A stretch of 64,000 nucleotides of DNA from JAAFHB01 sp038236995 (GTDB lineage: Bacteria > Bacteroidota > Bacteroidia > Bacteroidales > Prolixibacteraceae). Location: NCBI GenBank assembly GCA_038236995.1, contig JBBRZE010000014.1, positions 1 to 64,000 of the forward strand, read 5' to 3'. This document shows positions 1-10,166 of the stretch, in pieces (position 1 is the stretch's first letter; every line of letters starts with the position of its first letter). The notes beneath the pieces are model-generated. The model was not told the DNA's origin, did not search any database, and was given only the letters and a program-made list of their open reading frames with translations. A program made the position numbers and the translations under genes.

Positions 1-1294
1 GAGCTTCCGTCAGTTTTGAAATCCTGATATACCTGAAACCATGATAATTGAATTTGTTTTTGAATACTTCTGAACCTTCTCCGGAAGCAATGTAACGGTC
101 GGTTTGCTTTTGATCGGCGAACTTTCCTTTATCATCCAGATGGTCTGAATACTCCAGAACGATTTTCTGCGATTTTTGCAGTTTTGCAAAATTGATTTCG
201 ATCCAGCCGGTCAGGGTTTTTCCCATGTCGATCAGGAATGTATCTTTTGCAATGGACCGTATTTCTATAGGTTTTATTGTTTCTGCAATGCGGTTCACCT
301 CCACCATTTGAGGACTTACTTCATAGTCGGGAACCGAAATTACCGAAACAGGGTTCCAGCTTTTATCGTTCATCCCATCTGCGGACAAATCGTCCTTTGC
401 CAATGTGCCATCCACAATTTCACCGCCAAACTGATGAGGCTGCCAACTGCCATGCCGTGTGTAACTGCTCTTCCGTGCAACCCAGGAAGCATCTGTTGCA
501 AGGATGGTCTCCCTCTTATTATCAGAAAGTTTTTCCAGCTGGGCTTTCACCAAAGGACCAATGTTAACAACCCCAGGCAAACCTTGCGTATACCAGCCAC
601 TTGCAAGCCATAAAACGATGTCATTTTGACCCTTCTTCACCAACTTCGAAACATCGTAAGTGATCGCCCACGAGCGTTTGTCGAATTGTGAAACGGCCGG
701 GGAGAGAACTCCGTCACCTACTTTTTGTCCATTCAAATATACCTCGTGGTAACCCAACGAATTAACATACAAAAGCATTTTTCCATTTGTATCATTCGCA
801 TCGAATGATTTTTTTAACTGAGGGCATTCATTGTAACCGGCTTCCGTTGGGAATCCGATGTAGGATGCATGCCAGTCCTCTTTATTTAATAATCCGATGC
901 TGAAATTCGCAACCGGACTCCAGTCTGAAACATTCCCGGCTTCATCCCATATCCTTACTTTCCAACACGCAACTAATCCGGAACCAAGCACTTTCCCCTG
1001 GTAAGGAACCAGAATACTGGTTGAAGATTCAGACTTTCCGGAGTCCCAGAGATCAGCCTGATCCTTATCAAGCAGTGAAGGGTCGCTTGCAACCATTACC
1101 TGAAATGCCTTTTGTTCAGTCCCGTTTTTGTTACTCATGATTTTCCAGCTGAAACGAGGCGCTGTTTTATCAATCCCCAAAGGATTTTGGAGGTTTTCGC
1201 ACATCAGATTAAAAACTTTTAGGTCTCCCTCTTCAACGCACCCTGAAAGTAAGAAAAAAAAAGCAATACAGGCAATTACAAGTGATGACTTCAT
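1..1294 (-). CDS. alpha-L-rhamnosidase-like (GH78) lipoprotein, C-terminus cut by window edge
   Basis: The reading frame starts at ATG 1294 and stays open to the window edge, so only about the first 431 residues are present. It begins with a lipoprotein signal peptide (hydrophobic stretch, then LSGC with Cys19 as the likely lipidated residue). The N-terminal motif NPLGIDKTAPRFSWK, followed by Ig-like beta sandwiches, is typical of bacterial GH78 alpha-L-rhamnosidases. These enzymes remove terminal rhamnose from pectic and other glycans at the cell surface. The (alpha/alpha)6 catalytic domain lies outside the window, so activity cannot be judged. The second rhamnosidase-type gene at 7116-10166 supports a rhamnose-containing substrate. 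Confidence 0.8.
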   Translation of the reverse strand, partial: MKSSLVIACIAFFFLLSGCVEEGDLKVFNLMCENLQNPLGIDKTAPRFSWKIMSNKNGTEQKAFQVMVASDPSLLDKDQADLWDSGKSESSTSILVPYQGKVLGSGLVACWKVRIWDEAGNVSDWSPVANFSIGLLNKEDWHASYIGFPTEAGYNECPQLKKSFDANDTNGKMLLYVNSLGYHEVYLNGQKVGDGVLSPAVSQFDKRSWAITYDVSKLVKKGQNDIVLWLASGWYTQGLPGVVNIGPLVKAQLEKLSDNKRETILATDASWVARKSSYTRHGSWQPHQFGGEIVDGTLAKDDLSADGMNDKSWNPVSVISVPDYEVSPQMVEVNRIAETIKPIEIRSIAKDTFLIDMGKTLTGWIEINFAKLQKSQKIVLEYSDHLDDKGKFADQKQTDRYIASGEGSEVFKNKFNYHGFRYIRISKLTEA

Positions 1295-1371
1295 ATGCAA
1301 ATAATTAGAATAATTTTCATGATTTATCTAAGGTCGCAATTTGCGTCTATTAAGTATTATACTCAATGGGA

Positions 1372-4050
1372 TTAATCTTCTTTGTCCTCTTTCCCGCTGA
1401 ATTTCCTGGGATACAATTCTTTGCCTTTCATTGCAAACCAGATGATCCGGTTAAACAGATCGTCATCTCCCTGGTCGATATGGTCAAATTGAGGTTCCAT
1501 ACTTTTACGTGCATAGTAAAGTGCGGACCCTTTTAATTCGGCCAGACTTTTATTCATTTCATTTAATGGAATTTCATTGGGAACCGAATTGAACGGCTTG
1601 AAATCGGGAGTCGATGAAAAACAGTTGAACATGGGCATGGCCGTTGCATCGCTGATGTTCATAGGCGGAATTCCAAGTATCTGTTCGATGGTTCGTAACA
1701 AAGACACCTGGTTATAATTCGTTCGGATCGTTTGCTTAAGTCTCGAATAAGGACTTACAACTGCGCCTACTGTCCGGTAAGCTGATACATGATCCCAGCC
1801 ATCCTGTGAATCATCTTCAGTTACAAAAATTGCGGTGTTTTTCCAGAAACGGCTTTTCGAGATGGCTTCGATGATTTGACCCAGCGCAAGATCGTTATCA
1901 GCGACAAAAGCACGTGGTGTTGGTAATCCGGGGCGGGTTCCGGTGGTATGGTCATTCGAAAGAGCCATCACCATCAATTCCGGCCACTGGTCACCTTCCA
2001 TTTTATCATAGGCATTCAACTCATCTATAAATGCTTTTGCCCTGAGTATATCCGGAATATGATGATCATCGGAGCTCGGAAAATTCTGACTTAAAATATT
2101 TTCAACAGGCTTAATGGTTGTCTTATTTCTAAAATCAAACTTCTCTCCTTTTAGGAATCCCTCATAGATAGAGGTCCAGTTCAGACTTTTATCGAATTCA
2201 ACATCACACGCTTCCCCGTAAATACGCACACTTTTCCCGGCTCTCATCGCGTTGTCCCAGATAAAACCGGTTGGTGCATAAACGAGTGCATCCGTCTGAA
2301 CATGCGGATAGCTTCTGATCCAAGCCCGGACGTTTTTCTCCACATAATCTGTAACAATTCCCATATCAGTCCATTGATGCCCCTCTGCCGAACATTTCCC
2401 CGAGGCATAATAATTGTCCAGCAACTGAAATTCATCAACAATTTTATGGGCATTCGGCGTGACTTTTTTTCCAAAGGTACAAAGGGTTGAATCTCCGTCT
2501 CCCGCTTTTACATCTCCAAGCACCTGATCGTAGGTTCTATTCTCTTTGATGATATAAACCACATGTTTAAATACCGATGGTTCTCCAATCCTGACAGGAA
2601 CAGGAACTGGCGCTGCATTTTTCCTTGGCAACTTTTCGGTGAGTGCCAACCTGAAAAGCTGGTTGCTCTTTTCTACTTTCCCGGTATACTTCTGTAACGT
2701 TGATTTTTCCGGTACCGGGATCGCCGAAACCGATGCCATTAGCCTATGAGAATTATAATTGGCCTTCCCTGTTTTTTCAGAAACAGTAGGAATTCTTGAT
2801 CCTTCAGCCTCAATATTGGCAACAAACAAAAGGCTATCCCGGTAAATGGCAATTCCTCCCGGATAAGCTCCCGTTGGTATAAATCCGGAGACTTTACTAT
2901 TATTTTCAGTTGCAATTGCCGAAGAGAGTTTCCCAAGTTTCAAAACAGCCAATGCATTATCCATCCCATTTGCAACATAGAGCGTTCCACCTTCACTGTT
3001 AATGGCCAGACCATTTGGAGAATCACCGAAATAGTCATTTTTATCGGGTGATAACCGTACAGAGATCTGTTCACTCACCTCATCCGTTCCGGTATTGATC
3101 ACAGAAACCATATCGCTGTTCGCGTTGGCTACAAAAATGAATTTCTGATCCTTGCTGGCAACAACATCGTTGGGATGCAAACCCACCTTTATCTCTTTTA
3201 AAGAATTGCCTGTGAGGTGATCCAAAACCAGCACAGTGCCTTCGCGGGTTGCACCGGTCAAAGGATCAACTTTGGCCAACCCCCATGGAACGCCAGCCAC
3301 ATCGGCATCACCTTTGTCGGGAACCGATCCAGCCCAGTTGGTGATATATAACTTCCCATTTGCAGCAGCAATCCCAAAAGGTGCGACACCTGCAGGGGAA
3401 GACCAAATTGTTTTTCCGGTATTAATATCAAGCTTCTCAATAGTATTGTTACCATTTAGTACAACGTAAAGTACCGGTGAACCAGCTTCATCTGCCACAA
3501 GCACTTCATTCGGTAAGGCCGCTTGAGCAGGTTTTACAGTCTCAAACGAAAAGGTTTTTAAAACACTGATTTTCTTTTCGTTCCAGGCAGCCTGAATAAC
3601 AAGGGATTTGGTTTTCCCCCATGCACTCCAGTAAAGTTCATATCCCTCAGCTGTTTTGCGCCATGAAATACCGGAATAGGTATTCATCAGGCCATCATTT
3701 GCAAAATGGCTTTTCAGCACGAAACGGTTTGCGATTTTCTTTGTCACCGGGTTGATAATAACCACTGAATAGCGCCCTTCAACAGCGATCCATTTTCCAT
3801 CAGGCGAAAGGGAACAATCGAGGGCGTGGTTCTCGAGTTCTTTATCACCGAAATAGATCTGTTCGCCTGCCGGATCAACCCATTTGTTATAAGGCATTAA
3901 AACAGGCAAATCACTTCCTGTGAGGGTACTGTTCTCGTAGGAACTCATGTATTTCTGCTGCTGCTTCAGCGATCTCTTCGATTGCGAAAACGACTGATTT
4001 ACGGCAATCAGAAAGAAAAATATCAGGAACAAGAAAGATCTATTTTTCAT
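1372..4050 (-). CDS. YVTN beta-propeller / phosphoesterase-family exported protein
   Basis: This 892-residue protein has two parts. Roughly residues 40-480 form a YVTN-type beta-propeller with repeats such as KFIFVANANSDMVSVI. The C-terminal half is a phosphoesterase/alkaline-phosphatase-superfamily domain with the signature VVYIIKENRTYDQVLGD, FVTEDDSQDGWDHV and SNDHT. Such proteins are usually exported; the C-terminal domain resembles bacterial phospholipase C/acid phosphatase enzymes, but the substrate is unknown. The frame is open upstream to 4086, but ATG 4050 places a clean signal peptide (KNRSFLFLIFFFLIAVNQSFSQ) at the N-terminus, so I chose it. It is transcribed away from the Lgt-like gene and has no obvious sugar role. 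Confidence 0.8.
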   Translation of the reverse strand: MKNRSFLFLIFFFLIAVNQSFSQSKRSLKQQQKYMSSYENSTLTGSDLPVLMPYNKWVDPAGEQIYFGDKELENHALDCSLSPDGKWIAVEGRYSVVIINPVTKKIANRFVLKSHFANDGLMNTYSGISWRKTAEGYELYWSAWGKTKSLVIQAAWNEKKISVLKTFSFETVKPAQAALPNEVLVADEAGSPVLYVVLNGNNTIEKLDINTGKTIWSSPAGVAPFGIAAANGKLYITNWAGSVPDKGDADVAGVPWGLAKVDPLTGATREGTVLVLDHLTGNSLKEIKVGLHPNDVVASKDQKFIFVANANSDMVSVINTGTDEVSEQISVRLSPDKNDYFGDSPNGLAINSEGGTLYVANGMDNALAVLKLGKLSSAIATENNSKVSGFIPTGAYPGGIAIYRDSLLFVANIEAEGSRIPTVSEKTGKANYNSHRLMASVSAIPVPEKSTLQKYTGKVEKSNQLFRLALTEKLPRKNAAPVPVPVRIGEPSVFKHVVYIIKENRTYDQVLGDVKAGDGDSTLCTFGKKVTPNAHKIVDEFQLLDNYYASGKCSAEGHQWTDMGIVTDYVEKNVRAWIRSYPHVQTDALVYAPTGFIWDNAMRAGKSVRIYGEACDVEFDKSLNWTSIYEGFLKGEKFDFRNKTTIKPVENILSQNFPSSDDHHIPDILRAKAFIDELNAYDKMEGDQWPELMVMALSNDHTTGTRPGLPTPRAFVADNDLALGQIIEAISKSRFWKNTAIFVTEDDSQDGWDHVSAYRTVGAVVSPYSRLKQTIRTNYNQVSLLRTIEQILGIPPMNISDATAMPMFNCFSSTPDFKPFNSVPNEIPLNEMNKSLAELKGSALYYARKSMEPQFDHIDQGDDDLFNRIIWFAMKGKELYPRKFSGKEDKED

Positions 4051-4229
4051 TTTCAATGGAGATAAAGGGGTGAAAAACTTAAGCATTTACTTTGGTTTTT
4101 GACAAGAACGTATTGATTGGAGAAGACATTTGAACTTAGTTCTAAACTTTTTATACAGAACTGGAACAATTATATTTCATTCACGTAAGGCAATTACATA
4201 TCAGATCAATATTAAGTTACATCTTAGTT

Positions 4230-4258
4230 CAAAGATAGTTAAAATTGAATATTAACAA
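4230..4258 (-). promoter_or_regulatory. possible Bacteroidota-type promoter
   Basis: On the minus strand TATCTTTG (4237 to 4230) matches the TAnnTTTG -7 consensus, and a TTG lies 18 bases upstream (4258 to 4256). It would drive the propeller/phosphoesterase gene with a long leader of about 170 bases. The motif match is the only support. Confidence 0.3.
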
Positions 4259-4275
4259 TCTAATATTTGACTGCC

Positions 4276-6084
4276 ATGATTATCAATCCGTCAAACAATG
4301 CCACATATTTTACAATATTCTACACCCTTGCTTTCTTCTCTGCCTTTGTTATGCTTTTGTGGGAAGGTTATAAAAGAAAAATCCCGATAATTTCGTGGGT
4401 GTTACTGTTAATTTTTTCCACCGTTTCCTTTATTATCGGCACTAAAATATTCACTTACAGTCAGGAGGATTGGTTGTTGATGATCAAACATGCAACTTTT
4501 ATCCCGGCTTCAGGGAAAATTCTTTTTGGTGGAATAATACTTGGACTCATCGCTCTTTTTGTCGGGAAATATGCATTAAGGATTAAACAAAACATCATAG
4601 ATGCATTTGCAATCATTCTCCCTTTGAGTATAGGTATTCAACGAATCGGTTGTTTTTTAAACGGCTGTTGCTTTGGATCTCCCACTTCAGTGCCCTGGGG
4701 CGTACAATATCCCGTAAATACTGTACCTCATTATTATCAATTCGAATCGGGATTAATCGGGAGCAACGATTTGTTTTCGTTGCATATTCATCCGGTTCAA
4801 CTATATGAGATGGCAGGTGCCTTACTTGTTGCTTTAATTGTATTTAAATTCCGAAAATCATGGAAAGTGAATGGCAGTTTGTTCACCTTTTCACTAATTT
4901 TATACTGTTCCGTTCGATTTCTGACTGAATTTTTCAGGGACAATCTTGCACACACTGTCGGAGGCAAAATGATAGGCATTTTCAATCAAATCCAGTGGGC
5001 AATGCTGATTTTCAGTGTCGTTTTCTCTTGTATCCTTCTACATCGCGAAAAGAAAATTGCACTACGCATGCAAACGCTGCAACAATCGACATCAATCGGG
5101 ATAAAATACGCTATGCTTATTTTCATTTCAGAGTCGGTAATGATTTGGACTTTGCAAGATTGGTTTTCACTTTCTGAGCTAATTGCTATCATACTAATAA
5201 TCTTTATTTCAAGCATTATCATTTTATTCTGGATTCTTAGAGAAATTGCGTCATCTGAGAAAAAATTGGTTTACGCAGTTTTAGTGTTACTTCCACTGTT
5301 AATTACAAGTCAAACCATTCCGCAAACTGAAAGTGATTCATCTTTAGTTATTAAAACTCGAAAAATCAGTTTTGGATTAGCCAATGGCACATTTGAAAAT
5401 TCTGTTCATCAAAAAACAGGAACAACAAGTGATGGATGTGATCAATATAATTCAGAATACTTTAAACAAAAATATACAGTTGGAGGCGTTGCATTCTCTG
5501 TAAAAAATGATTACGTCGAAAAGAAATTCATTACAAATTATGGCATTAACATGTATTTCGGACAAAACAAAGAAATTGTACGGTCAGATAGTTTAGAAAC
5601 AAATACGCCTATCTATGGAGTAAATCCATTTTTTCGGATTGACGGTAAATGGATTGGGATTGGTGCTGGATTTCATGCAGGAAATCTAATCGTTCCCAAA
5701 AATCCCCATAATGATCAAACTGATTTTACAACCGGACTAACAAAAACTTCATTATATCCACAATTTTATTTTCGGGTCGGTCCTCAAAGAATCCTGTTTG
5801 CAGATTATCATTTTGCGGATCAATTTCCATCTCCTTTTCCTGGCATTTCTCAACAAACAGGAATCGGATCAGGATTTGGTTCAAAAAATGGATTATATGT
5901 ACGGATAGGCAGTATTATTGATGAAAATGGAGGGACTTATCTTTCGGCTTATCTGCCAATCAATAAATCTATTTCGTTTGAACCATTGCTGGTTTTTTCA
6001 AATTCTTCAGTCTCCCATTTTTCGTTTGGATTACATTACAATCTATCCACTAAATCCTCCTACAATAAGATCAAACATAACTGA
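4276..6084 (+). CDS. Lgt-like (prolipoprotein diacylglyceryl transferase family) membrane protein with long C-terminal beta-rich extension
   Basis: The protein has 602 residues, about twice the usual Lgt length. Its first 260 residues are multi-pass membrane and carry Lgt-family signatures: RIGCFLNGCCFG (near 123), HPVQLYE (near 172) and VRFLTEFFRD (near 214). True Lgt moves diacylglycerol onto the lipobox cysteine of prolipoproteins. Here the usual HGG motif reads FGG (KILFGGIILG), so a key His is absent and Lgt activity is doubtful. Three or so further membrane helices follow (about 270-345). The last 240 residues have alternating aromatic/polar strands like an outer-membrane barrel or a secreted beta domain. 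The frame opens at TTG 4267, but ATG 4276 is the likely start. No partner genes are evident. Confidence 0.7.
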   Translation: MIINPSNNATYFTIFYTLAFFSAFVMLLWEGYKRKIPIISWVLLLIFSTVSFIIGTKIFTYSQEDWLLMIKHATFIPASGKILFGGIILGLIALFVGKYALRIKQNIIDAFAIILPLSIGIQRIGCFLNGCCFGSPTSVPWGVQYPVNTVPHYYQFESGLIGSNDLFSLHIHPVQLYEMAGALLVALIVFKFRKSWKVNGSLFTFSLILYCSVRFLTEFFRDNLAHTVGGKMIGIFNQIQWAMLIFSVVFSCILLHREKKIALRMQTLQQSTSIGIKYAMLIFISESVMIWTLQDWFSLSELIAIILIIFISSIIILFWILREIASSEKKLVYAVLVLLPLLITSQTIPQTESDSSLVIKTRKISFGLANGTFENSVHQKTGTTSDGCDQYNSEYFKQKYTVGGVAFSVKNDYVEKKFITNYGINMYFGQNKEIVRSDSLETNTPIYGVNPFFRIDGKWIGIGAGFHAGNLIVPKNPHNDQTDFTTGLTKTSLYPQFYFRVGPQRILFADYHFADQFPSPFPGISQQTGIGSGFGSKNGLYVRIGSIIDENGGTYLSAYLPINKSISFEPLLVFSNSSVSHFSFGLHYNLSTKSSYNKIKHN

Positions 6085-6251
6085 CAACCACTGATATTTT
6101 GGAGACAAAAGAGAAAGGATCGTTTTAAACAAATCGCAAAATTCATCTGTTGGAATTATGATTCCTCCTGTTCTTTATTTGCTTTTTCTTTCGATATCCC
6201 TTTTCCCTTGGTTTAAAATGATTTACTTTGAAGCGATTAAAAAGATATTTT

Positions 6252-7097
6252 ATGCGCAACATAGCAATTATCCTTTCCATCGTTCTTTTACTCGCATCGT
6301 GCAGTAAGGAAGAACTTACCCCAAATTCAAATGAATCTGTCGCTTATGCCAATGTTGAATTCGGAAGCGATCCCCTGCAAAAGATGGACATTTTCCTGCC
6401 GGCAGGGAGAACGGTTAATGCTACAAAAACCATAGTCGTCATTCATGGCGGCTCATGGACAAGCGGCGATAAATCAGAAATGACGGCGGTTGTAGATTCA
6501 CTGAAAAAACGATTGCCAAATTATGCATTTATCAACCTTAATTATCGCCTTGCTGGTAATAGTACCATCAATGTTTTCCCTGCACAGGAAAATGATGTAA
6601 AAACAGCCATTGAATTTTATCTCGGCAAATCTTCCACCTATGAAATCTCGAAGGATATCATTGTTTTAGGGGCCAGTGCCGGAGCTCATCTGGCAATGCT
6701 TCACAGCTATAAAAACGATCCGAACAAACATGTAAAAGCTGTGATTGACCTTTTCGGTCCAACCGATCTTGTTGCTGCATGGAACGAAGGTTTGCTTTAT
6801 CAGTTTGCATTAATGGCTGCAACCGGCAAAACCTATGATCAGGATCATGCCATTTATACCCAATCGAGTCCCGTAAATTTTATCAATGCCCAAAGTCCGC
6901 CTACAATTGCGTTGCAAGGCGGAATGGATTATATTGTAACCCCGGCTCAAACCAACATCCTGATTGCCAAATTGAATTCGATGGGCGTTTCGAATCAACT
7001 GGTTTTTTATCCCAATGAAGGGCATGGATTTTCGCAGGCAAATAACACCGATGCAATAACGAAAGCACTGATTTTCATTGCGAAATATGTAAACTAG
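6252..7097 (+). CDS. alpha/beta-hydrolase (BD-FAE/esterase-like) lipoprotein
   Basis: This is a 281-residue secreted esterase-like protein with a lipoprotein signal (LLLASC, Cys17). The alpha/beta-hydrolase features are complete. They are an oxyanion HGGSW at 65-69, a nucleophile elbow GASAG with Ser142, a probable acid Asp226 (GGMD) and His258 in NEGHGF. The family includes carbohydrate acetyl- and feruloyl-esterases, so a role in deacylating glycans taken up by the neighbouring enzymes is reasonable, but the substrate is not shown. The start is ATG 6252 because it gives the signal peptide; the frame is open from a TTG at 6228. It converges on the GH106-like gene with only 18 bases between stop codons and no terminator visible. 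Confidence 0.75.
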   Translation: MRNIAIILSIVLLLASCSKEELTPNSNESVAYANVEFGSDPLQKMDIFLPAGRTVNATKTIVVIHGGSWTSGDKSEMTAVVDSLKKRLPNYAFINLNYRLAGNSTINVFPAQENDVKTAIEFYLGKSSTYEISKDIIVLGASAGAHLAMLHSYKNDPNKHVKAVIDLFGPTDLVAAWNEGLLYQFALMAATGKTYDQDHAIYTQSSPVNFINAQSPPTIALQGGMDYIVTPAQTNILIAKLNSMGVSNQLVFYPNEGHGFSQANNTDAITKALIFIAKYVN

Positions 7098-7115
7098 CCG
7101 CTGGCAGTTGGCAAC

Positions 7116-10100
7116 TCAATATTTGAGTACAACTACCTTAACCGGAACTATTTGCACCGGTCCGATCAAACCTGATGCAGGCAAGGGTTTGAAACCGAAT
7201 TCCCTTGGAGTTTCTTTGATTACGACACCACTTCCAAAACGAGAAATAAGATCTTCGGGAACAGGTGGAGGAACTTTCATGGCTGAAATCCGGTTTATCA
7301 AAGTATTGGTAACCAATACGACCAATTTATTACCACCTTCTTTTATAGCTCCGGTAACCTCCAATTGCTGCCCATGCATCCAGATAATCCCTATGTTCTG
7401 ATCATTCAAACTTACTTCGGCGATATTTCCAACTTTTCCTAAATCAAGAAATAAACGGAGGTCCTTTTTGACGTATTCAGACGAAAGCTTAAAGCTTATT
7501 TCATATCGACCCGTTCCACTGAAATTCCGGGTTAAAGGATCATCTATCCATGAAAACAGCTGATCGGACCGCTTCGCAAAAGTTTGAAATCCATCTCCTT
7601 TGAATTCAACTGCCCATTTCCCGGAAACTAGATATGGCGCCGGAATACCAGAGATCTCCGAAGTGATGTTTTTCAATTCGTTACCGGATTTTAGGAAAGT
7701 AACAAAGATTCCATTTTGCAGCGCCTCCGCTTTTATTTCGTTATTAATTGCTTCCGTTATCTGATAAAACCCGGTTTTTGTAACGTAAGCCTCAGGCTCA
7801 CCCGGAGAAAACTCAAGAAACATTGATTCGTAGGGAGCAAGATTGACAGGCACATTAATTCCATCTCTGTTTTCGCAAAAATTCAGAACCGGAGTGATCT
7901 CACCAGTATATGGATTCCATTTCCGGATCATTTTATTTTTCACCCTGAAAGTTACCGGAATCGTACTTTGCTTATCTTGAATATTTGTTACAAAATAGAT
8001 ATCCTTCTCTCCCACTTTCCGGTGAATAAAGGTAAGCCCTTCGTTTTTGCGCAAACCTTCAGAAGCAAAATCGATCCCGAAATCGGGGGCAAGATGGGTG
8101 CGGATGGTTTCCAGGAAAGGATCGAGTGAACTGCTTCGTTTATCCCACCAGATTGTACGATCGATGACATTTTTAAGCTGATAAGTTCTCCCCTTTCCGT
8201 AAGGATTCATGATGACACCTTCATCTGCTTTCGGCTCTTTTAATCTGTATGGGTTTTCAGTTTTCCCAACCGCCTGTTTTGGATGATTGAATAAATTATC
8301 GGCCAGCTCTTTTACCTTTTCGTCCCCTTGCTGGTAATTCTGAAAGCCCGTAGATTTTTCAGGCAATCGCTCCAGCGCAATTACGATACCACCGTTATCC
8401 ACATATTTTTCAATGAATTGCATTGTTTTCAACGGAATGGTCTCCACATTGGGAAGGATAAGCATCTTGTATTCGAGGTTGCGGATTTTTATCTTCCCGT
8501 CTTCAATTTCAGACAAGTTTTGTAAAGCATCATCGTTAATAAGGTCGTAATTATAGCCGTTTGAGATCAATAAGTTACCCAATTCTCCCCAGTCAAATTC
8601 ACGCGTCCATTTGCGCATATTCAAAACATTTTTGGCCCATTGGTTTGCCAAAGGTGAATACAAAGCGATGTCGGGGGCAAAATCGCCTTGCCGTAGCAAA
8701 TAAGAACAACGCGCAATATATTCAGCCAACTTCGGATAATACTTCCACCATACATTTTGAGGTTGTATATAAGCGGCAAAGGGAAGTGAACGTGATGGGG
8801 AAACTTCTTTCTCGGGCGAAAAGTTGAAACCATGATTGTAAAACTTTGTGGCTCCTGCAAGCAGATATCCGTCGCTTGCAATCTTTAATTCTTCAAGCGT
8901 TTCGCGGTAACGTTCCCAGTGAATGAACGTGTAAACTTCGGCAGAAACTATTTTCCGGCCATAGATATGCGCACCTGATGCAACATATTGCTTTGGTCCA
9001 ATCCGGGTATCGAACCAGTCGGCTGCATCTTTTTCACCTGCAGTAATCTCCATCTCAGGAATATGAGCCATTCCTGATGCTTCGATGTTATCGGTATTAA
9101 ATCCATAGGCCTGAATTCGCCCCTGAATGTGATGAGCCTCACACCATCCCAAAAAAGTTTTAAAAAAGACATTTAACCCGGTTTGATGCAAAAAATCATT
9201 CACGTCGAACCTGATTTTGGGTGAAATATCGCCAACTTCCCACCAGATGGCCGGCAGGTAAGGTGTCAGATCATAACCCTTCTCTTTTTTGAATGCTTCA
9301 AGCAAACCGGTCGACCAGTTAAATCCACTTGCAAGACTCGCTAATTCAAAACTATCAGCAAAAAATGAATCCACGGTTTTCCCGAATTCATCGCCAAATG
9401 CAGCATAGAATCTATCACCCAAATAGTTGCAATATTCTTCCATCGCATGTTTGCTGAAATGATCAACGGCATTGCTGATACCATTTTTCTTCAGCCAGAA
9501 AGCCATTAATCGCCAGTCGCCTTCAGGTATTTTCCAGGTTATCTTATTTCCGGTGACATTTTCTTTAAGATTACCAAGTGATTTTTCGTTGATCTTTCCG
9601 TCCTTTTCAATCTTTCCGGCCATCACGGCAAGCAAGGTTTCATTTCCATCCAGATTTGGCTCGTAATGTTCCCACGACCGTTTGGTTTTGATCAATCCGT
9701 CGGGCAGGTTTCCGGTATAGGTTTGGTTTCCTGTCAGGTCAAGAAATGTCGGAACCATATCCTTGCTTTTGTCTTCTTCCTTCACCCATTCTCCCCCAAT
9801 GATCCAGCCGGGGCCACCAAAATTCAGTGAAACTTCCACGCCCAGACGCTTGGCCTCCTTTACGGTATGTTTCAGCATTTCTATAAACTCATCCGACAAA
9901 TAAGGAATATTTCCTTTTTCGTAGACCGGATCCATCGAAATCTGCTCCACGCCCCGAATGCCATGACTTCGCATTTCCTCCAGTTCATGGGTGATTTCAA
10001 CTTTTGAAACCGGATTACCAGGCCACCACCAACGTGTGTGGGGCCAGCAATCAAGGGGCGGGTTTTTAAAATTTGACAGTAATGTATCCTTTCCCAAAAT

Positions 10101-10166
10101 ATTCTGGGCTACAGAAATATATCCTGTAAAAATCAATAGGCTAAAAATCAGGCTAATATTTTTCAT
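7116..10166 (-). CDS. GH106-type alpha-L-rhamnosidase, secreted
   Basis: The 1016-residue exported protein opens with a signal peptide (NISLIFSLLIFTGYISVAQ). The region after it, with TRWWWPGNPVSK, HGIRGVEQISMDP and FADSFELASLASGFNW, matches the GH106 rhamnosidase family. That family removes alpha-rhamnose from rhamnogalacturonans and other glycans. A jelly-roll domain occupies the C-terminal 200 residues (ISFKLSSEYVKKDLRLFLD, NEGG/NKLVVLVTN-like). Length agrees with the family. The frame is open to 10283, but the extra 39 residues are not signal-like, so ATG 10166 was chosen. It diverges from the beta-helix gene across a 371-base spacer. Confidence 0.82.
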   Translation of the reverse strand: MKNISLIFSLLIFTGYISVAQNILGKDTLLSNFKNPPLDCWPHTRWWWPGNPVSKVEITHELEEMRSHGIRGVEQISMDPVYEKGNIPYLSDEFIEMLKHTVKEAKRLGVEVSLNFGGPGWIIGGEWVKEEDKSKDMVPTFLDLTGNQTYTGNLPDGLIKTKRSWEHYEPNLDGNETLLAVMAGKIEKDGKINEKSLGNLKENVTGNKITWKIPEGDWRLMAFWLKKNGISNAVDHFSKHAMEEYCNYLGDRFYAAFGDEFGKTVDSFFADSFELASLASGFNWSTGLLEAFKKEKGYDLTPYLPAIWWEVGDISPKIRFDVNDFLHQTGLNVFFKTFLGWCEAHHIQGRIQAYGFNTDNIEASGMAHIPEMEITAGEKDAADWFDTRIGPKQYVASGAHIYGRKIVSAEVYTFIHWERYRETLEELKIASDGYLLAGATKFYNHGFNFSPEKEVSPSRSLPFAAYIQPQNVWWKYYPKLAEYIARCSYLLRQGDFAPDIALYSPLANQWAKNVLNMRKWTREFDWGELGNLLISNGYNYDLINDDALQNLSEIEDGKIKIRNLEYKMLILPNVETIPLKTMQFIEKYVDNGGIVIALERLPEKSTGFQNYQQGDEKVKELADNLFNHPKQAVGKTENPYRLKEPKADEGVIMNPYGKGRTYQLKNVIDRTIWWDKRSSSLDPFLETIRTHLAPDFGIDFASEGLRKNEGLTFIHRKVGEKDIYFVTNIQDKQSTIPVTFRVKNKMIRKWNPYTGEITPVLNFCENRDGINVPVNLAPYESMFLEFSPGEPEAYVTKTGFYQITEAINNEIKAEALQNGIFVTFLKSGNELKNITSEISGIPAPYLVSGKWAVEFKGDGFQTFAKRSDQLFSWIDDPLTRNFSGTGRYEISFKLSSEYVKKDLRLFLDLGKVGNIAEVSLNDQNIGIIWMHGQQLEVTGAIKEGGNKLVVLVTNTLINRISAMKVPPPVPEDLISRFGSGVVIKETPREFGFKPLPASGLIGPVQIVPVKVVVLKY

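Noticed and set aside
176..613. Open plus-strand frames of 145 and 96 residues
   Set aside because: They run antisense to the GH78-type reading frame, which has a signal peptide and family motifs; the plus-strand translations have no recognisable features.
4262..4269. AATATTTG just before the Lgt-like start as a -7 box
   Set aside because: It does not fit TAnnTTTG and is too close to the start codon.
7114..7128. Inverted repeat ACTCAA-TAT-TTGAGT as a terminator between convergent genes
   Set aside because: It overlaps the stop codon of the GH106-like gene, the stem is only 6 pairs and AT-rich, and no T tract follows.
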